From positions 102,114 through 166,113 of the forward strand of contig JAXLRI010000010.1 of the NCBI GenBank assembly GCA_046331175.1: a stretch of DNA of 64,000 nt, in the 5' to 3' direction. The notes beneath the pieces are model-generated. The model saw nothing but the letters and a program-made list of their open reading frames with translations, searched no databases and was not told the DNA's origin. The stretch is from JAWKIW01 sp046331175. GTDB lineage: Bacteria; Actinomycetota; Acidimicrobiia; Acidimicrobiales; Acidimicrobilacustridaceae. Positions 1-7,762 of this stretch are shown here, piece after piece (position 1 is the first letter of the stretch; each line of letters begins with the position of its first letter). Both the position numbers and the translations under genes were made by a program.

Positions 1-587
1 CAGAGCAGGAAGGCGACGGTGGTGAACTCGCCGATGTCGCGCAGGAACGTGTTGGCGGCCGCCAGCAGCAACGACAGCCCCGTGGCGAACATGGCCAGCA
101 GCACCGTGGCGAACAGCAGCACCGGCAGGTAGAACCACCAGTCGAAGGTGCGGTCCCACCCGATGTAGATGACGGTCTCGGCGACGAGCAGCACCCCGAG
201 CCCCATGGCCAGGTGCACCAGCTGGGACAGCACCACCGACACCGGCAGCACCGCCCGCGGGAAGTACACCTTGCGCACGAGGTTGGCGTTGCCCACGACG
301 GATCCGGTGGCGATCTGGCAGCTGGCCTGGAAGAAGGCGAAGGGCAGGTAGGCCGAGAGGAAGTAGATCGGGAACCACTCGAGGCCGCTGCTGCGGAAGA
401 AGGCGGCGAACACCAGGGTGAACACCGCCATCATCAGCAGCGGGTTGAGCAGCGTCCAGACGAACCCGAGCGCGGACCGCTTGTAGCGCACCTTGAGCTC
501 GCGGACGGTCAGGTTCCGCAGCAGCTCCCGGGCACCGATCAGCTCTCGGACCGCGGCGGTCCGCGTGGGCTGGACGGTCGACTGCAA
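1..587 (-). CDS. ABC-2 type polysaccharide export permease (5' part only)
   Basis: Inner-membrane permease subunit of an ABC exporter for a cell-surface polysaccharide or lipid-linked sugar (Wzm/TagG type). The N-terminal 195 residues are visible; the gene runs off the left edge, where its ATPase partner may lie. It starts at TTG, preceded by GAGAGGAG at proper spacing. The protein opens with a short cytoplasmic segment carrying the family-typical stretch VRELKVRYKRSALGFVW, then membrane spans around LLMMAVFTLVFAAFF, a segment ending LPFAFFQ, the NANLVRKVYFPR stretch common to these permeases, and the loop NTFLRDIGEF. The dTDP-rhamnose genes nearby fit a role in exporting a rhamnose-containing polymer, but the substrate cannot be read from sequence. 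Family assignment is secure; the symbol is left open. Confidence 0.85.
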   Translation of the reverse strand, partial: MQSTVQPTRTAAVRELIGARELLRNLTVRELKVRYKRSALGFVWTLLNPLLMMAVFTLVFAAFFRSSGLEWFPIYFLSAYLPFAFFQASCQIATGSVVGNANLVRKVYFPRAVLPVSVVLSQLVHLAMGLGVLLVAETVIYIGWDRTFDWWFYLPVLLFATVLLAMFATGLSLLLAAANTFLRDIGEFTTVAFLL

Positions 588-873
588 CCAGGCTCCTCTC
601 GGGCGGCCGGGGCCGCGCTCACCAGCCCGCCAGCCTACGGGGTCCACCCGAGCGCGGCGAGTCTCCGGAGGTGCTCGGCGCCGACCTCGACCGCCCACCA
701 CGCCGCCCCCGTCCGGCGGGCAGAGCACCCCAGCGACCCGTTCGCCCACCGACCGGCCATCGGGAAGAATGGAGGCCTCCGGGCTCCGGCGCGGGCCCGT
801 CGGGCCGGGATCCGGACGGGTCTCCCGCCTCCGGTCCACCGGCGCTCCCCCGGCCCACCGATGAAGGGAACCG

Positions 874-2040
874 ATGTCGGGCAACGTGGTCAACGACAAC
901 AGCGACGTCTACTACGCCGGCCACTACTGGAACGACCTGAAGGTCGTCCGAGACGTGCTGAACCGCCGGGTGTCGGGCGATCCCGAGCGCACGTGGTCCG
1001 AGCACTTCGCCGAGCGCGTCGGCCGGCCCTTCAAGCGGGCGCTGATCCTCAACTGCGGCAACGGCCACGTCGAGCGCGGGCTCGTGTCCGACGGTCTCGT
1101 CGAGGAGGCCGTCGGCATCGACTACTCGCACGATCTGCTCGACCAGGCGCGGGAGGCGGCCGCCGAGGCCGGCCTGCCGCTGCGCTACCACCAGATGGAC
1201 GTCAACACCGTGGCGTTCCCCGAGGAGCCCTACGACCTGGTCGTGAACTTCGCGGCCGCCCACCACATCGCCTGCATCGACCGCGTGTTCCGCCGGCTGT
1301 GCGAGGTCCTGCCCGAGGACGGCTGGTTCGTGGCGTGGGACTACGTCGGCCCCCACCGCAACCAGTACGGCTACGAGGCATGGGACGCGGCGTGGCAGGT
1401 CAACCGCGACCTCGACCCGCGGGTCCGCCAGGACATGAAGTACCCGCACCTACCGACGATGCTGGCCACCGATCCCACGGAGGCCATCCACAGCGAGCTC
1501 ATCGAGCCCACCTTCCGCCGGTACTTCCGCGTCGACCAGTACGTGCCGCTCGGCGGGGCGGTGGCCTACCCGCTGCTGACCCACAACGACGCGCTGTTCT
1601 CGGCCTCGGAGGAGGTCCGCTCGCCGGCGGTCGACCAGATCCTCGCCGCCGACGCGTCGTTCCTCGACGCCCACCCGGGCAGCGAGCTGTTCGCCTACTT
1701 CGCGGGGCAGCCCGACAAGGACGTCCTCGACCGCCACGACGACCTGGTCCGCTGGCGCCAGATCGAGGACGATCGCGAGGCCCAGGCCGCTGCGACCGGC
1801 GGCGAGTACTACCCGCACACCGCGCTGCAGGACCTCATGCTCGAGCTCGAGGACCAGCGGATCGCCACCAGCCACGCCCGGGCCGACCTCGACCAGGCCC
1901 GACTCGAGCAGGGCCGCCCCTACGCCGGCCTGGTCAAGCGCGAGCTCAAGCGGTTGGCGGCCACGGGACCGGGGCGGCGGCTGCGCGCGAACCCCACCAT
2001 CGGCGCCGCCGCCGAACACGTCCGCCGCCGCCTGTCCTAG
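874..2040 (+). CDS. Class I SAM-dependent methyltransferase with C-terminal coiled-coil tail
   Basis: Predicted cytoplasmic methyltransferase of 388 residues. Motif I is a degenerate glycine loop (ALILNCGNGHVERGL, about residues 56-70), followed by the acidic end of beta2 (VGIDYSHD), a QMDV segment and the motif-IV-like YDLVVNFAAAHHI. Residues 290-350 are rich in Glu, Arg and Gln and could form a coiled coil, and the C-terminus is very basic. The ATG follows AAGGGAA at good spacing. It lies between an export permease and the rhamnose genes, so sugar or glycan methylation is the natural guess, without proof of substrate. The 286 bp upstream (588-873) hold the divergent promoters of this gene and the permease; an AAGAAT -10-like hexamer is visible near 773 but no clear operator. 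Confidence 0.75.
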   Translation: MSGNVVNDNSDVYYAGHYWNDLKVVRDVLNRRVSGDPERTWSEHFAERVGRPFKRALILNCGNGHVERGLVSDGLVEEAVGIDYSHDLLDQAREAAAEAGLPLRYHQMDVNTVAFPEEPYDLVVNFAAAHHIACIDRVFRRLCEVLPEDGWFVAWDYVGPHRNQYGYEAWDAAWQVNRDLDPRVRQDMKYPHLPTMLATDPTEAIHSELIEPTFRRYFRVDQYVPLGGAVAYPLLTHNDALFSASEEVRSPAVDQILAADASFLDAHPGSELFAYFAGQPDKDVLDRHDDLVRWRQIEDDREAQAAATGGEYYPHTALQDLMLELEDQRIATSHARADLDQARLEQGRPYAGLVKRELKRLAATGPGRRLRANPTIGAAAEHVRRRLS

Positions 2041-2155
2041 CGGGCCGTCCCGCCTGCCGATCCCGCCGGCCGCCCTCGCCGGCTCTCGCCACCGCCCGAT
2101 CCCGGTGGTGTCCGACTCGACGCGCGGGCGGCCGAACCGGTCGAGCCTGCGACGG

Positions 2156-3016
2156 TCAAGCCGAGCGCAGCCGGGCGACCAGCTCGGCGAGGGGCTCGCG
2201 GAAGTCGCGCAGGGGAGGCAGCCCGGCCGACCGCCACGCCAGGTCGTCGAGCACGGAGTTGGCGGGACGGGGCGCGGGACGGGGCGGCTGCAGCTCGGCG
2301 GTGCTGACGGGGCTGACCCGATCGGGGTCCTCCCCCGCCGCCTCCAGCACCGCCCGGGCGAACTCGTACCAGGTCACCGCCCCGGCGTTGGCCAGGTGGA
2401 AGGTCCCGGGTCGTCGCTCGACCACCAGACGGCCGACGGCGGCGGCCAGGTCGGCAGCGAAGGTCGGGCGGCCCCGCTGGTCGTCGACGAACGACAGCGT
2501 CGGGTGCTCGGTCGCCAGCCGCAGCACCGTCTTGACCATGTTGGCGCCGTGCTCGCCGCACACCCAGGACGTGCGCACCACGGTCGAGCCGGGGGCCAGG
2601 GCCAGCACCTCGCGCTCGCCGGCCAGCTTGGAGGCGCCGTAGACCGACTGGGGGTTGGGCTCGTCCCACTCGCGGTACGGCCCCTCCTTGGTGCCGTCGA
2701 AGACGTAGTCGGTCGACACGTACACGACAGGAGCGCCGACGCGGCGGGCGGCGTCGGCGACGTGGCGGGACCCGAGGGCGTTCACCAGGTAGGCCCGATC
2801 GGGGTCGCCCTCGCAGGCGTCGACGGCGGTCCACGCCGCCGGGTGGACCACGACGTCAGGTGTGGTGGACGTGATGGCGCCCAGCACCGCGTCGCGATCG
2901 GCGACGTCGAGCGCGGCGCGGTCGCAGGCCACGACCTCGTGGTGGCCTGCCAGCTCGAACCACCGGACGAGGTCGGTGCCGAGCTGGCCGCTCGCGCCGG
3001 TGATCAGGACGCGCAC
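2156..3016 (-). CDS. rmlD: dTDP-4-dehydrorhamnose reductase
   Basis: Last step of dTDP-L-rhamnose synthesis: NAD(P)H-dependent reduction of dTDP-6-deoxy-L-lyxo-4-hexulose in the cytoplasm. It has 286 residues, normal for RmlD. The Rossmann motif GASGQLG is at residues 7-13, the STDYVFDG segment carries the catalytic Thr, and YGASKLAGE holds the Tyr-x3-Lys pair. The C-terminal RPANSVLDD is also typical of the family. It starts at GTG with a G-rich ribosome site (GGGGGAG). It lies 37 bp downstream of rmlB on the same strand, so the two probably form an operon. The convergent methyltransferase ends 115 bp away, with no convincing terminator hairpin between them. Confidence 0.95.
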   Translation of the reverse strand: MRVLITGASGQLGTDLVRWFELAGHHEVVACDRAALDVADRDAVLGAITSTTPDVVVHPAAWTAVDACEGDPDRAYLVNALGSRHVADAARRVGAPVVYVSTDYVFDGTKEGPYREWDEPNPQSVYGASKLAGEREVLALAPGSTVVRTSWVCGEHGANMVKTVLRLATEHPTLSFVDDQRGRPTFAADLAAAVGRLVVERRPGTFHLANAGAVTWYEFARAVLEAAGEDPDRVSPVSTAELQPPRPAPRPANSVLDDLAWRSAGLPPLRDFREPLAELVARLRSA

Positions 3017-3053
3017 GCCACGCTCCCCCGCCGCCTGGACGCCGGTGCGGAGC

Positions 3054-4019
3054 TCACGGGGCGGGGGCCGCCTTGAGCGGCTCCCACCACCAGCGGTTGT
3101 CGCGATACCAGGCGACGGTCGCGGCCAGCGCCTCGTCGAGCTCGTGCTCCGGCTTCCAGCCGAGGGCCCGGACCTTCGCGGTGTCGATGCTGTAGCGCCG
3201 GTCGTGACCGAGGCGGTCGGCGACGTACTCGATCATCTCGTCGCCGTGGCCGAGCAGGGCCAGGATCCGGGTGGTGAGCTCGCGGTTGGGGACCTCGTTG
3301 CCGGCGCCGATGTTGTAGACCTCGCCGACGACGCCGTGGCGCAGGACCAGGTCGACCCCCGCGCAGTTGTCCTCGACGAAGCACCAGTCGCGCACGTTGA
3401 GCCCGTCGCCGTACAGCGGGACCTTCCGTCCCTCGATCAGGTTGGTCACGAACAGCGGGATCAGCTTCTCGGGGTACTGGTAGGGGCCGAAGTTGTTCGA
3501 CGAGCGGGTGACCACGACCGGCAGCCCGTAGGTCTCGTGGTAGGCGAGGGCGATGAGGTCGCTGCCGGCCTTGGACGCGGAGTACGGGGAACGGGGGCCG
3601 AGCGGGTCGCCCTCGCCGAACGAGCCGGAGTCGATGGACCCGTAGACCTCGTCGGTGGAGATGTGCAGGAAGCGCTCGACACCCAGGTCGCGGGCGACGT
3701 CGCACATCACGTTGGTGCCACCGCAGTTCGTGCGCACGAAGGTGTCCGGGTCGACGATGGAGCGGTCGACGTGGCTCTCGGCGGCGAAGTGCACGACCGT
3801 GTCGTGACCCGCCATGGCGGTCGCCACCGCGGCGCGGTCGCAGATGTCGCCCTGCACGAACCGGTACCGCGGGTCGTCGGCGACGTCGCGCAGGTTGTCG
3901 AGGTTGCCGGCGTAGGTGAGGGCGTCGAAGACGGTGACCTCGTCGTCGGAGTTGGCCAGGACCCAGTGGACGTAGTTGGACCCGATGAACCCGGCTCCAC
4001 CGGTGACGAACAGCTTCAT
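3054..4019 (-). CDS. rmlB: dTDP-glucose 4,6-dehydratase
   Basis: Converts dTDP-glucose to dTDP-4-keto-6-deoxyglucose, the second step of dTDP-rhamnose synthesis. It has 321 residues from the chosen start. The NAD-binding TGGAGFIGSN is at residues 5-14, the catalytic STDEVYGS segment carries the Thr-Asp-Glu set, and YSASK has the active Tyr and Lys. NFGPYQ and GDGLNVRDW are also diagnostic. Three starts compete: I chose the ATG of MKLFVTGG at 4019 because GAGG lies 9 nt upstream. The ATG nine bases earlier (4028) abuts that site, and the distal one (4067) adds 16 unrelated residues. It is upstream of rmlD. The remaining rhamnose genes, rmlC and rmlA, are 2-3 kb away on the same strand. Confidence 0.95.
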   Translation of the reverse strand: MKLFVTGGAGFIGSNYVHWVLANSDDEVTVFDALTYAGNLDNLRDVADDPRYRFVQGDICDRAAVATAMAGHDTVVHFAAESHVDRSIVDPDTFVRTNCGGTNVMCDVARDLGVERFLHISTDEVYGSIDSGSFGEGDPLGPRSPYSASKAGSDLIALAYHETYGLPVVVTRSSNNFGPYQYPEKLIPLFVTNLIEGRKVPLYGDGLNVRDWCFVEDNCAGVDLVLRHGVVGEVYNIGAGNEVPNRELTTRILALLGHGDEMIEYVADRLGHDRRYSIDTAKVRALGWKPEHELDEALAATVAWYRDNRWWWEPLKAAPAP

Positions 4020-4205
4020 GGTGGCCATCCTCGCAGACCCCGGCCGGGCCGGGCGACCGACCGCCATCCGCCGACGTCGCTCGTCGCGACGCCCCCGACC
4101 TGTGCGAACGCTGGCAGGGACGTGGCAGTTCGCCGACCAGGGATTCTTCGGTGCTGCTTACCCGATGCGCGGGTCGCCCTTACCGACCTCCTCCAGGGTG
4201 GAGCC

Positions 4206-4625
4206 ATGACCGAGCAACGAGCCCCCCACCTCATGAGCGCCGCGACGCGGAACCGCTGGCGGCGCTCGTGGCGGTCGCGTGCGGCGGTCACCGCCGCCGG
4301 CCTGGCCGGCGTCCTCGGTGGCGCCGCCGTGATCGCTCAGACCCAACCGGCCACGACCTCGACGGCGACCGCCTCCAGCGACACGACCGCGGCGTCGGCC
4401 TCGCTGGCCGGCACGTCGAACCAGTCGACCAGCGCGGCGGCGACGCCGGCGACCCTGTCGACCGGGTCCTCGTCGATCGGGTCGACCACCGGCTCCGCCA
4501 CCGCCTCCACGGCCGCGAGCACCACCTCGACCACGGCGAAGGCGACGACGACCACGCCGTCGACCACGTCGACGACCGCCAAGACGACCACGACCCAGGC
4601 GGTCACCCGCTCCAAGGCGAGCTGA
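4206..4625 (+). CDS. Thr/Ser/Ala-rich membrane-anchored or secreted protein, unknown
   Basis: A 139-residue protein with no recognisable domain. Residues 1-25 are basic (RNRWRRSWRSR), residues 26-45 are one hydrophobic segment (AAVTAAGLAGVLGGAAVIAQ) that can act as signal peptide or anchor, and everything after is low-complexity Thr, Ser and Ala with STTA and TTTT runs. Such tails are common in extracytoplasmic linkers and may be glycosylated, which is inference. The ATG follows GGGTGGAG. It precedes the ferric-reductase-like gene by 76 bp on the same strand and may be cotranscribed; small Thr-rich proteins beside heme-containing reductase-like membrane proteins are a plausible partner pair. 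Confidence 0.6.
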   Translation: MTEQRAPHLMSAATRNRWRRSWRSRAAVTAAGLAGVLGGAAVIAQTQPATTSTATASSDTTAASASLAGTSNQSTSAAATPATLSTGSSSIGSTTGSATASTAASTTSTTAKATTTTPSTTSTTAKTTTTQAVTRSKAS

Positions 4626-4701
4626 CGGCCGGTCACCCGACCCGCCCGATGGGGGCGGACCCGATCCGATCGCACCTGATCGACCCGAGGGAGGACGAAC
4701 G

Positions 4702-5364
4702 ATGAGCAACGAGATGTGGTGGTACCTGATGCGGGCCGCCGGCCTGACCGCCTGGGTGGCCCTCACGGCCACCCTGGTGCTCGGGGCGGTGGTGTCGGGC
4801 CGCATGACCGACCGGAAGGGCGCCCGCCGCTGGATCCTCGACCTGCACCCGTACCTCGGCGGGGTGGGGCTGGCGGCCCTCGGGCTGCACATCGTCGCCG
4901 CCGTCGCCGACTCGTCGGTGGACATCGGCTGGATCGCCACGGTGGTGCCCGGCACGTCGGGGTGGAACCCCGCGGCCATCGCCCTCGGCGTCCTCGGGCT
5001 CTGGCTGCTGGTGGCGGTCGAGGTCACCTCGCTGGCCCGCCGAGCGCTGTCCCGGCGCACCTGGCACGGCATCCACCTGCTGTCCTACGGCGCCGCCTGG
5101 CTCATGGCCCTGCACGCCGCCTTCGCCGGCACCGACGTCCGCAACCCGATCGTGGCCGGCCTGGGCCTCGTGCTGGTGAGCAGCGCCACGATCGTCGCCA
5201 TGCTGCGGGCCTGGGGCCCCGGCGCGAACCGGACCGAGCGCTCGCTCGACTCGGATCGTCGCTCGCCGCGGCCGACGGCCACCCCGATCCCTCCGACCGG
5301 CCCGATCCCCCCGACCGGCCCCGCCGACCACGAGCGGGTGCCCGTCGGCGCCGCTCCTCGCTGA
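4702..5364 (+). CDS. Ferric-reductase-like transmembrane protein (heme b type)
   Basis: An integral membrane protein of 220 residues, resembling the ferric reductase/YedZ-like transmembrane fold. About five membrane spans are visible: residues 12-33, 50-69, 89-108, 120-142 and 151-168. Histidines sit at family-like places: DLHPYLGG and GLHIVAAV on one helix, and TWHGIHLLSY and ALHAAFAG on later ones. These can coordinate two b hemes. The C-terminal 50 residues are Pro- and Arg-rich and contain two copies of IPPTGP. There is no flavin or NADPH domain, so electrons must come from a partner. The ribosome site GGGAGG precedes the ATG. A strong hairpin follows the gene. Confidence 0.7.
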   Translation: MSNEMWWYLMRAAGLTAWVALTATLVLGAVVSGRMTDRKGARRWILDLHPYLGGVGLAALGLHIVAAVADSSVDIGWIATVVPGTSGWNPAAIALGVLGLWLLVAVEVTSLARRALSRRTWHGIHLLSYGAAWLMALHAAFAGTDVRNPIVAGLGLVLVSSATIVAMLRAWGPGANRTERSLDSDRRSPRPTATPIPPTGPIPPTGPADHERVPVGAAPR

Positions 5365-5391
5365 CCCCTCCCCCGGCGAGGAGCCTCCACG

Positions 5392-5424
5392 CCGGCCGCG
5401 ACCGTGCACCACGGTCGCGGCCGG
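5392..5424. terminator. Bidirectional hairpin between convergent genes
   Basis: A perfect 15-bp inverted repeat (CCGGCCGCGACCGTG and its complement) with a 3-nt loop lies between the stops of the plus gene ending at 5364 and the minus gene ending at 5431. No U-tract is present, as is usual in very GC-rich actinobacteria. Confidence 0.75.
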
Positions 5425-5430
5425 TGCGCG

Positions 5431-5847
5431 TCAGCGGGGCTTGCGGCCCGCCACCCGCGCCGCCAGCAGCAGGATCAGCGGGAGCAGCGAGAGCCGGACG
5501 ACCATGGCCCCCACCGGGTTCCAGAGCGGATCGCTCAGCGACAGCCACACCAGCCACACGAACAGCACGTTCAGCGGCAGGACGAACCACAGGGGCACGA
5601 AGCGCAGGCCGTCCACGAACCGGCGCCAGGGGCTCGGATCGAGGGGTGATCGCCCCCGTCGACCGGGCCGGCCCGGCCGCCCCCCGCCGGGCAGCGCCCG
5701 GCGGTCGTGGTCCGAGGCGATGTGCGAGCGCAGGGCGTCCGCATCGGCGAACGGCTCGCCGCACGCCGGGCACGGAACGGCGGCACGAGGGGCACGGTCA
5801 TCGGCCCCGATCGGGTTGCCGAACCAGTCGCGCCCGTCGTCGTCCAC
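5431..5847 (-). CDS. Small zinc-finger-like membrane protein, unknown
   Basis: A 138-residue protein. Residues 26-47 contain CPACGEPF followed by HIASDH, a C2H2-type spacing (Cys-x2-Cys with two downstream His) likely to bind zinc. Then comes a basic Gly/Arg/Pro linker and two membrane spans, about residues 83-104 and 111-130. The start is GTG, only 8 nt after the hexamer TAGCCT, with no ribosome site, so a leaderless transcript is likely. Nothing shows the function; a cytoplasmic zinc-binding head on a two-span anchor is all that can be said. Confidence 0.6.
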   Translation of the reverse strand: MDDDGRDWFGNPIGADDRAPRAAVPCPACGEPFADADALRSHIASDHDRRALPGGGRPGRPGRRGRSPLDPSPWRRFVDGLRFVPLWFVLPLNVLFVWLVWLSLSDPLWNPVGAMVVRLSLLPLILLLAARVAGRKPR

Positions 5848-5855
5848 CGGGCCCG

Positions 5856-5861
5856 AGGCTA
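5856..5861 (-). promoter_or_regulatory. -10 element TAGCCT for a leaderless transcript
   Basis: TAGCCT on the minus strand ends 8 nt before the GTG start at 5847. The same TAnnnT plus 7-8 nt arrangement recurs before metH, the M24 peptidase and other genes in this window. Confidence 0.5.
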
Positions 5862-5973
5862 CCGAGCCCCGCCCCGGCGGGACCGCTCCCCACCACCCGT
5901 CGAGCGGCCCGACCCGAGGCCGGCCGAGCGACGGACCCCGGCGGGCCGCCGGCGGGCCACCGGCAGGTGCCGG

Positions 5974-6540
5974 TCAGGTGCGCATCGGGAACCGTGGCCG
6001 CAGCGCCGGCTCGATGTCGGCCCGGGCCGGGTTGGCGGCGTCGCGGGCCGACAGGATCGGCTCGGTGACGCCCCAGTCGGCGGCGATCTCGGGATCGTCC
6101 CAGGCGACGCCCAGCTCGTCGGCGGGGTTGTAGTAGCCGTCGACCAGGTAGGTGATGGTCATGTCGGTGAGGGCGGCGAACCCGTGGGCGACCCCTGGCG
6201 GGATGAAGACGCCGGCGTGGGAGTGCGAGCCGTCGGCCCGGCGGCCGAGGTCGAAGCACTCGGTGGCGCCGGCGGTGGGCGATCCCTCGCGCAGGTCGTG
6301 CAGGACCACCCGGGCGGTCCCGTACGGCACGTACCAGTAGTCGGCCTGGTGCAGGTGGTAGTGCAGGCCGACCACGGCGCCGGCCTGGCGGTCGCCCCGG
6401 TTGCCCTGGATCATCTCGCGACCCTGTGGGAACCAGGCCCGCCGGTAGGTCTCCACGAAGAAGCCCCGCTCGTCGCCGTGCACGACCGGTTCGACGTGGT
6501 AGGCGCCGTGGATCGTGGACGACTCGGTCACCTCGGCCAT
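5974..6540 (-). CDS. rmlC: dTDP-4-dehydrorhamnose 3,5-epimerase family protein
   Basis: A cupin-fold epimerase for the third step of dTDP-rhamnose synthesis, 188 residues, normal length. Visible RmlC features: HGDERGFFVETYRRAWF (substrate loop), GLHYHLHQADYWYV (the family usually has H-x-Q here, with the active-site His), FIPPGVAHGFAAL, and the TYLVDGYYNPADE segment that normally reads Y-x2-E. Some of these are variant relative to classical RmlC (GLHYHLHQAD rather than GLHFQ), so a related deoxysugar epimerase is possible. Because rmlA, rmlB and rmlD are all in the window and no other rmlC is seen, the rhamnose role is the best reading. The ribosome site GAGG lies 6 nt before the ATG. rmlA starts upstream and ends 55 bp before this gene. 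Confidence 0.8.
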   Translation of the reverse strand: MAEVTESSTIHGAYHVEPVVHGDERGFFVETYRRAWFPQGREMIQGNRGDRQAGAVVGLHYHLHQADYWYVPYGTARVVLHDLREGSPTAGATECFDLGRRADGSHSHAGVFIPPGVAHGFAALTDMTITYLVDGYYNPADELGVAWDDPEIAADWGVTEPILSARDAANPARADIEPALRPRFPMRT

Positions 6541-6595
6541 GGAGCACCTCGCAGGTCGCGGCCACCGGCGGGCGGCTCGCTCGGGACAGACGCCA

Positions 6596-7702
6596 TCACT
6601 CCACCTCGACCCGAGAGTGGTCGCCCAGCATCAGCCGGAGGGCGGCGGGCTTCTGCTCGGATCGCAGCACCTCGACGTCGCGGCCGATCAGCGAGTCGGT
6701 CACCCGGGGGATGCCCACGATGCGGCTGTTCTCGAGGATGACGGAGTGCTCGACCTCGCTGTCGGAGATCTCGCAGTCGGCGGCGATGGACGTGAACGGG
6801 CCGATGTAGCTGTTGGTCACCCGGGTCCCGGCCCCGATCACGGCCGGCCCGAGGATCCGCGAGCCGACGACCTCGGCGCCCTCGGCCAGCACGACCGTGC
6901 CGTCGAGGCGGGAGGCGTCGTCGACGACGCCCTTGATGTCGGTGTCGAGCGTCTCGAGCACGAGCCGGTTGCAGTCGAGCAGGGGGTCCTTCTTGCCGGT
7001 GTCGATCCACCAGCCCTCGAGCACCTCGTGGCGCACGCGGTGGCCGTGGTCGATGAGCCACTGGATGGCGTCGGTGATCTCCAGCTCGCCCCGTGCGGAC
7101 GGCTCGATGGCGGCGACCGCGTCGTGGATGCGCGGGTCGAAGAGGTACACCCCGACGAGGGCCAGGTTCGACGGAGGGTCGGCCGGCTTCTCGACGAGGC
7201 GCACCACCTCGCCGGCGGCGGTGATCTCGGCCACCCCGAACTGGCGGGGATCGTCGACGCGAGCCAGCAGGATCTGGGCGGCGGGGGCGACCGACTCCTC
7301 GCCGAGCCGGGGTGCCCGGGCGGCCTCCCGTTCGGCCTCGAAGCGCTCGACGAACTCGGTCAGCCCCTGCTCGAGCATGTTGTCGCCGAGGTACATGACG
7401 AAGTCGTCGTCGCCGAGGAACTCGCGGGCGATGAGCACGCAGTGGGCGAGGCCGAGCGGGGCGTCCTGGGGCAGGTAGGTGACCCGGGCACCGAAGGCCG
7501 AGCCGTCGCCGACCGCGGCGCGGATCTCGTCGCCGGTCTCGCCGATGATGATGCCGATGTCGGTGATGCCGGCCGTCACCATGTCCTCGATCCCGTAGAA
7601 GAGGATCGGCTTGTTGGCGATCGGCACCAGCTGCTTGGCGCTCGTGTGGGTGATGGGCCGGAGGCGGGTGCCCGCCCCGCCCGACAAGATCAGGCCTCTC
7701 AC
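6596..7702 (-). CDS. rmlA: Glucose-1-phosphate thymidylyltransferase, long form
   Basis: First step of dTDP-rhamnose synthesis: dTTP plus glucose-1-phosphate gives dTDP-glucose. It has 368 residues. The N-terminal nucleotidyltransferase domain carries LSGGAGTRLRPIT (residues 6-18), KQLVPIANKP, and YLGDNMLEQG with the metal-binding Asp. Residues 245-368 form a left-handed beta-helix-like tail (VVLAEGAEVVGSRILGPAVIG and hexapeptide-like repeats), which is absent from short RmlA and typical of the long RmlA type of actinobacteria and archaea. The start is GTG; no alternative in-frame start precedes the conserved MRGLILSGG. It is upstream of rmlC on the same strand and probably in one transcript with it. 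Confidence 0.92.
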   Translation of the reverse strand: MRGLILSGGAGTRLRPITHTSAKQLVPIANKPILFYGIEDMVTAGITDIGIIIGETGDEIRAAVGDGSAFGARVTYLPQDAPLGLAHCVLIAREFLGDDDFVMYLGDNMLEQGLTEFVERFEAEREAARAPRLGEESVAPAAQILLARVDDPRQFGVAEITAAGEVVRLVEKPADPPSNLALVGVYLFDPRIHDAVAAIEPSARGELEITDAIQWLIDHGHRVRHEVLEGWWIDTGKKDPLLDCNRLVLETLDTDIKGVVDDASRLDGTVVLAEGAEVVGSRILGPAVIGAGTRVTNSYIGPFTSIAADCEISDSEVEHSVILENSRIVGIPRVTDSLIGRDVEVLRSEQKPAALRLMLGDHSRVEVE

Positions 7703-7762
7703 GAACAGGGTGGTCTAGCGCAGCCGTCCGCCGTGCGAAAGCGGCGGGCCGTCCGACCCTGC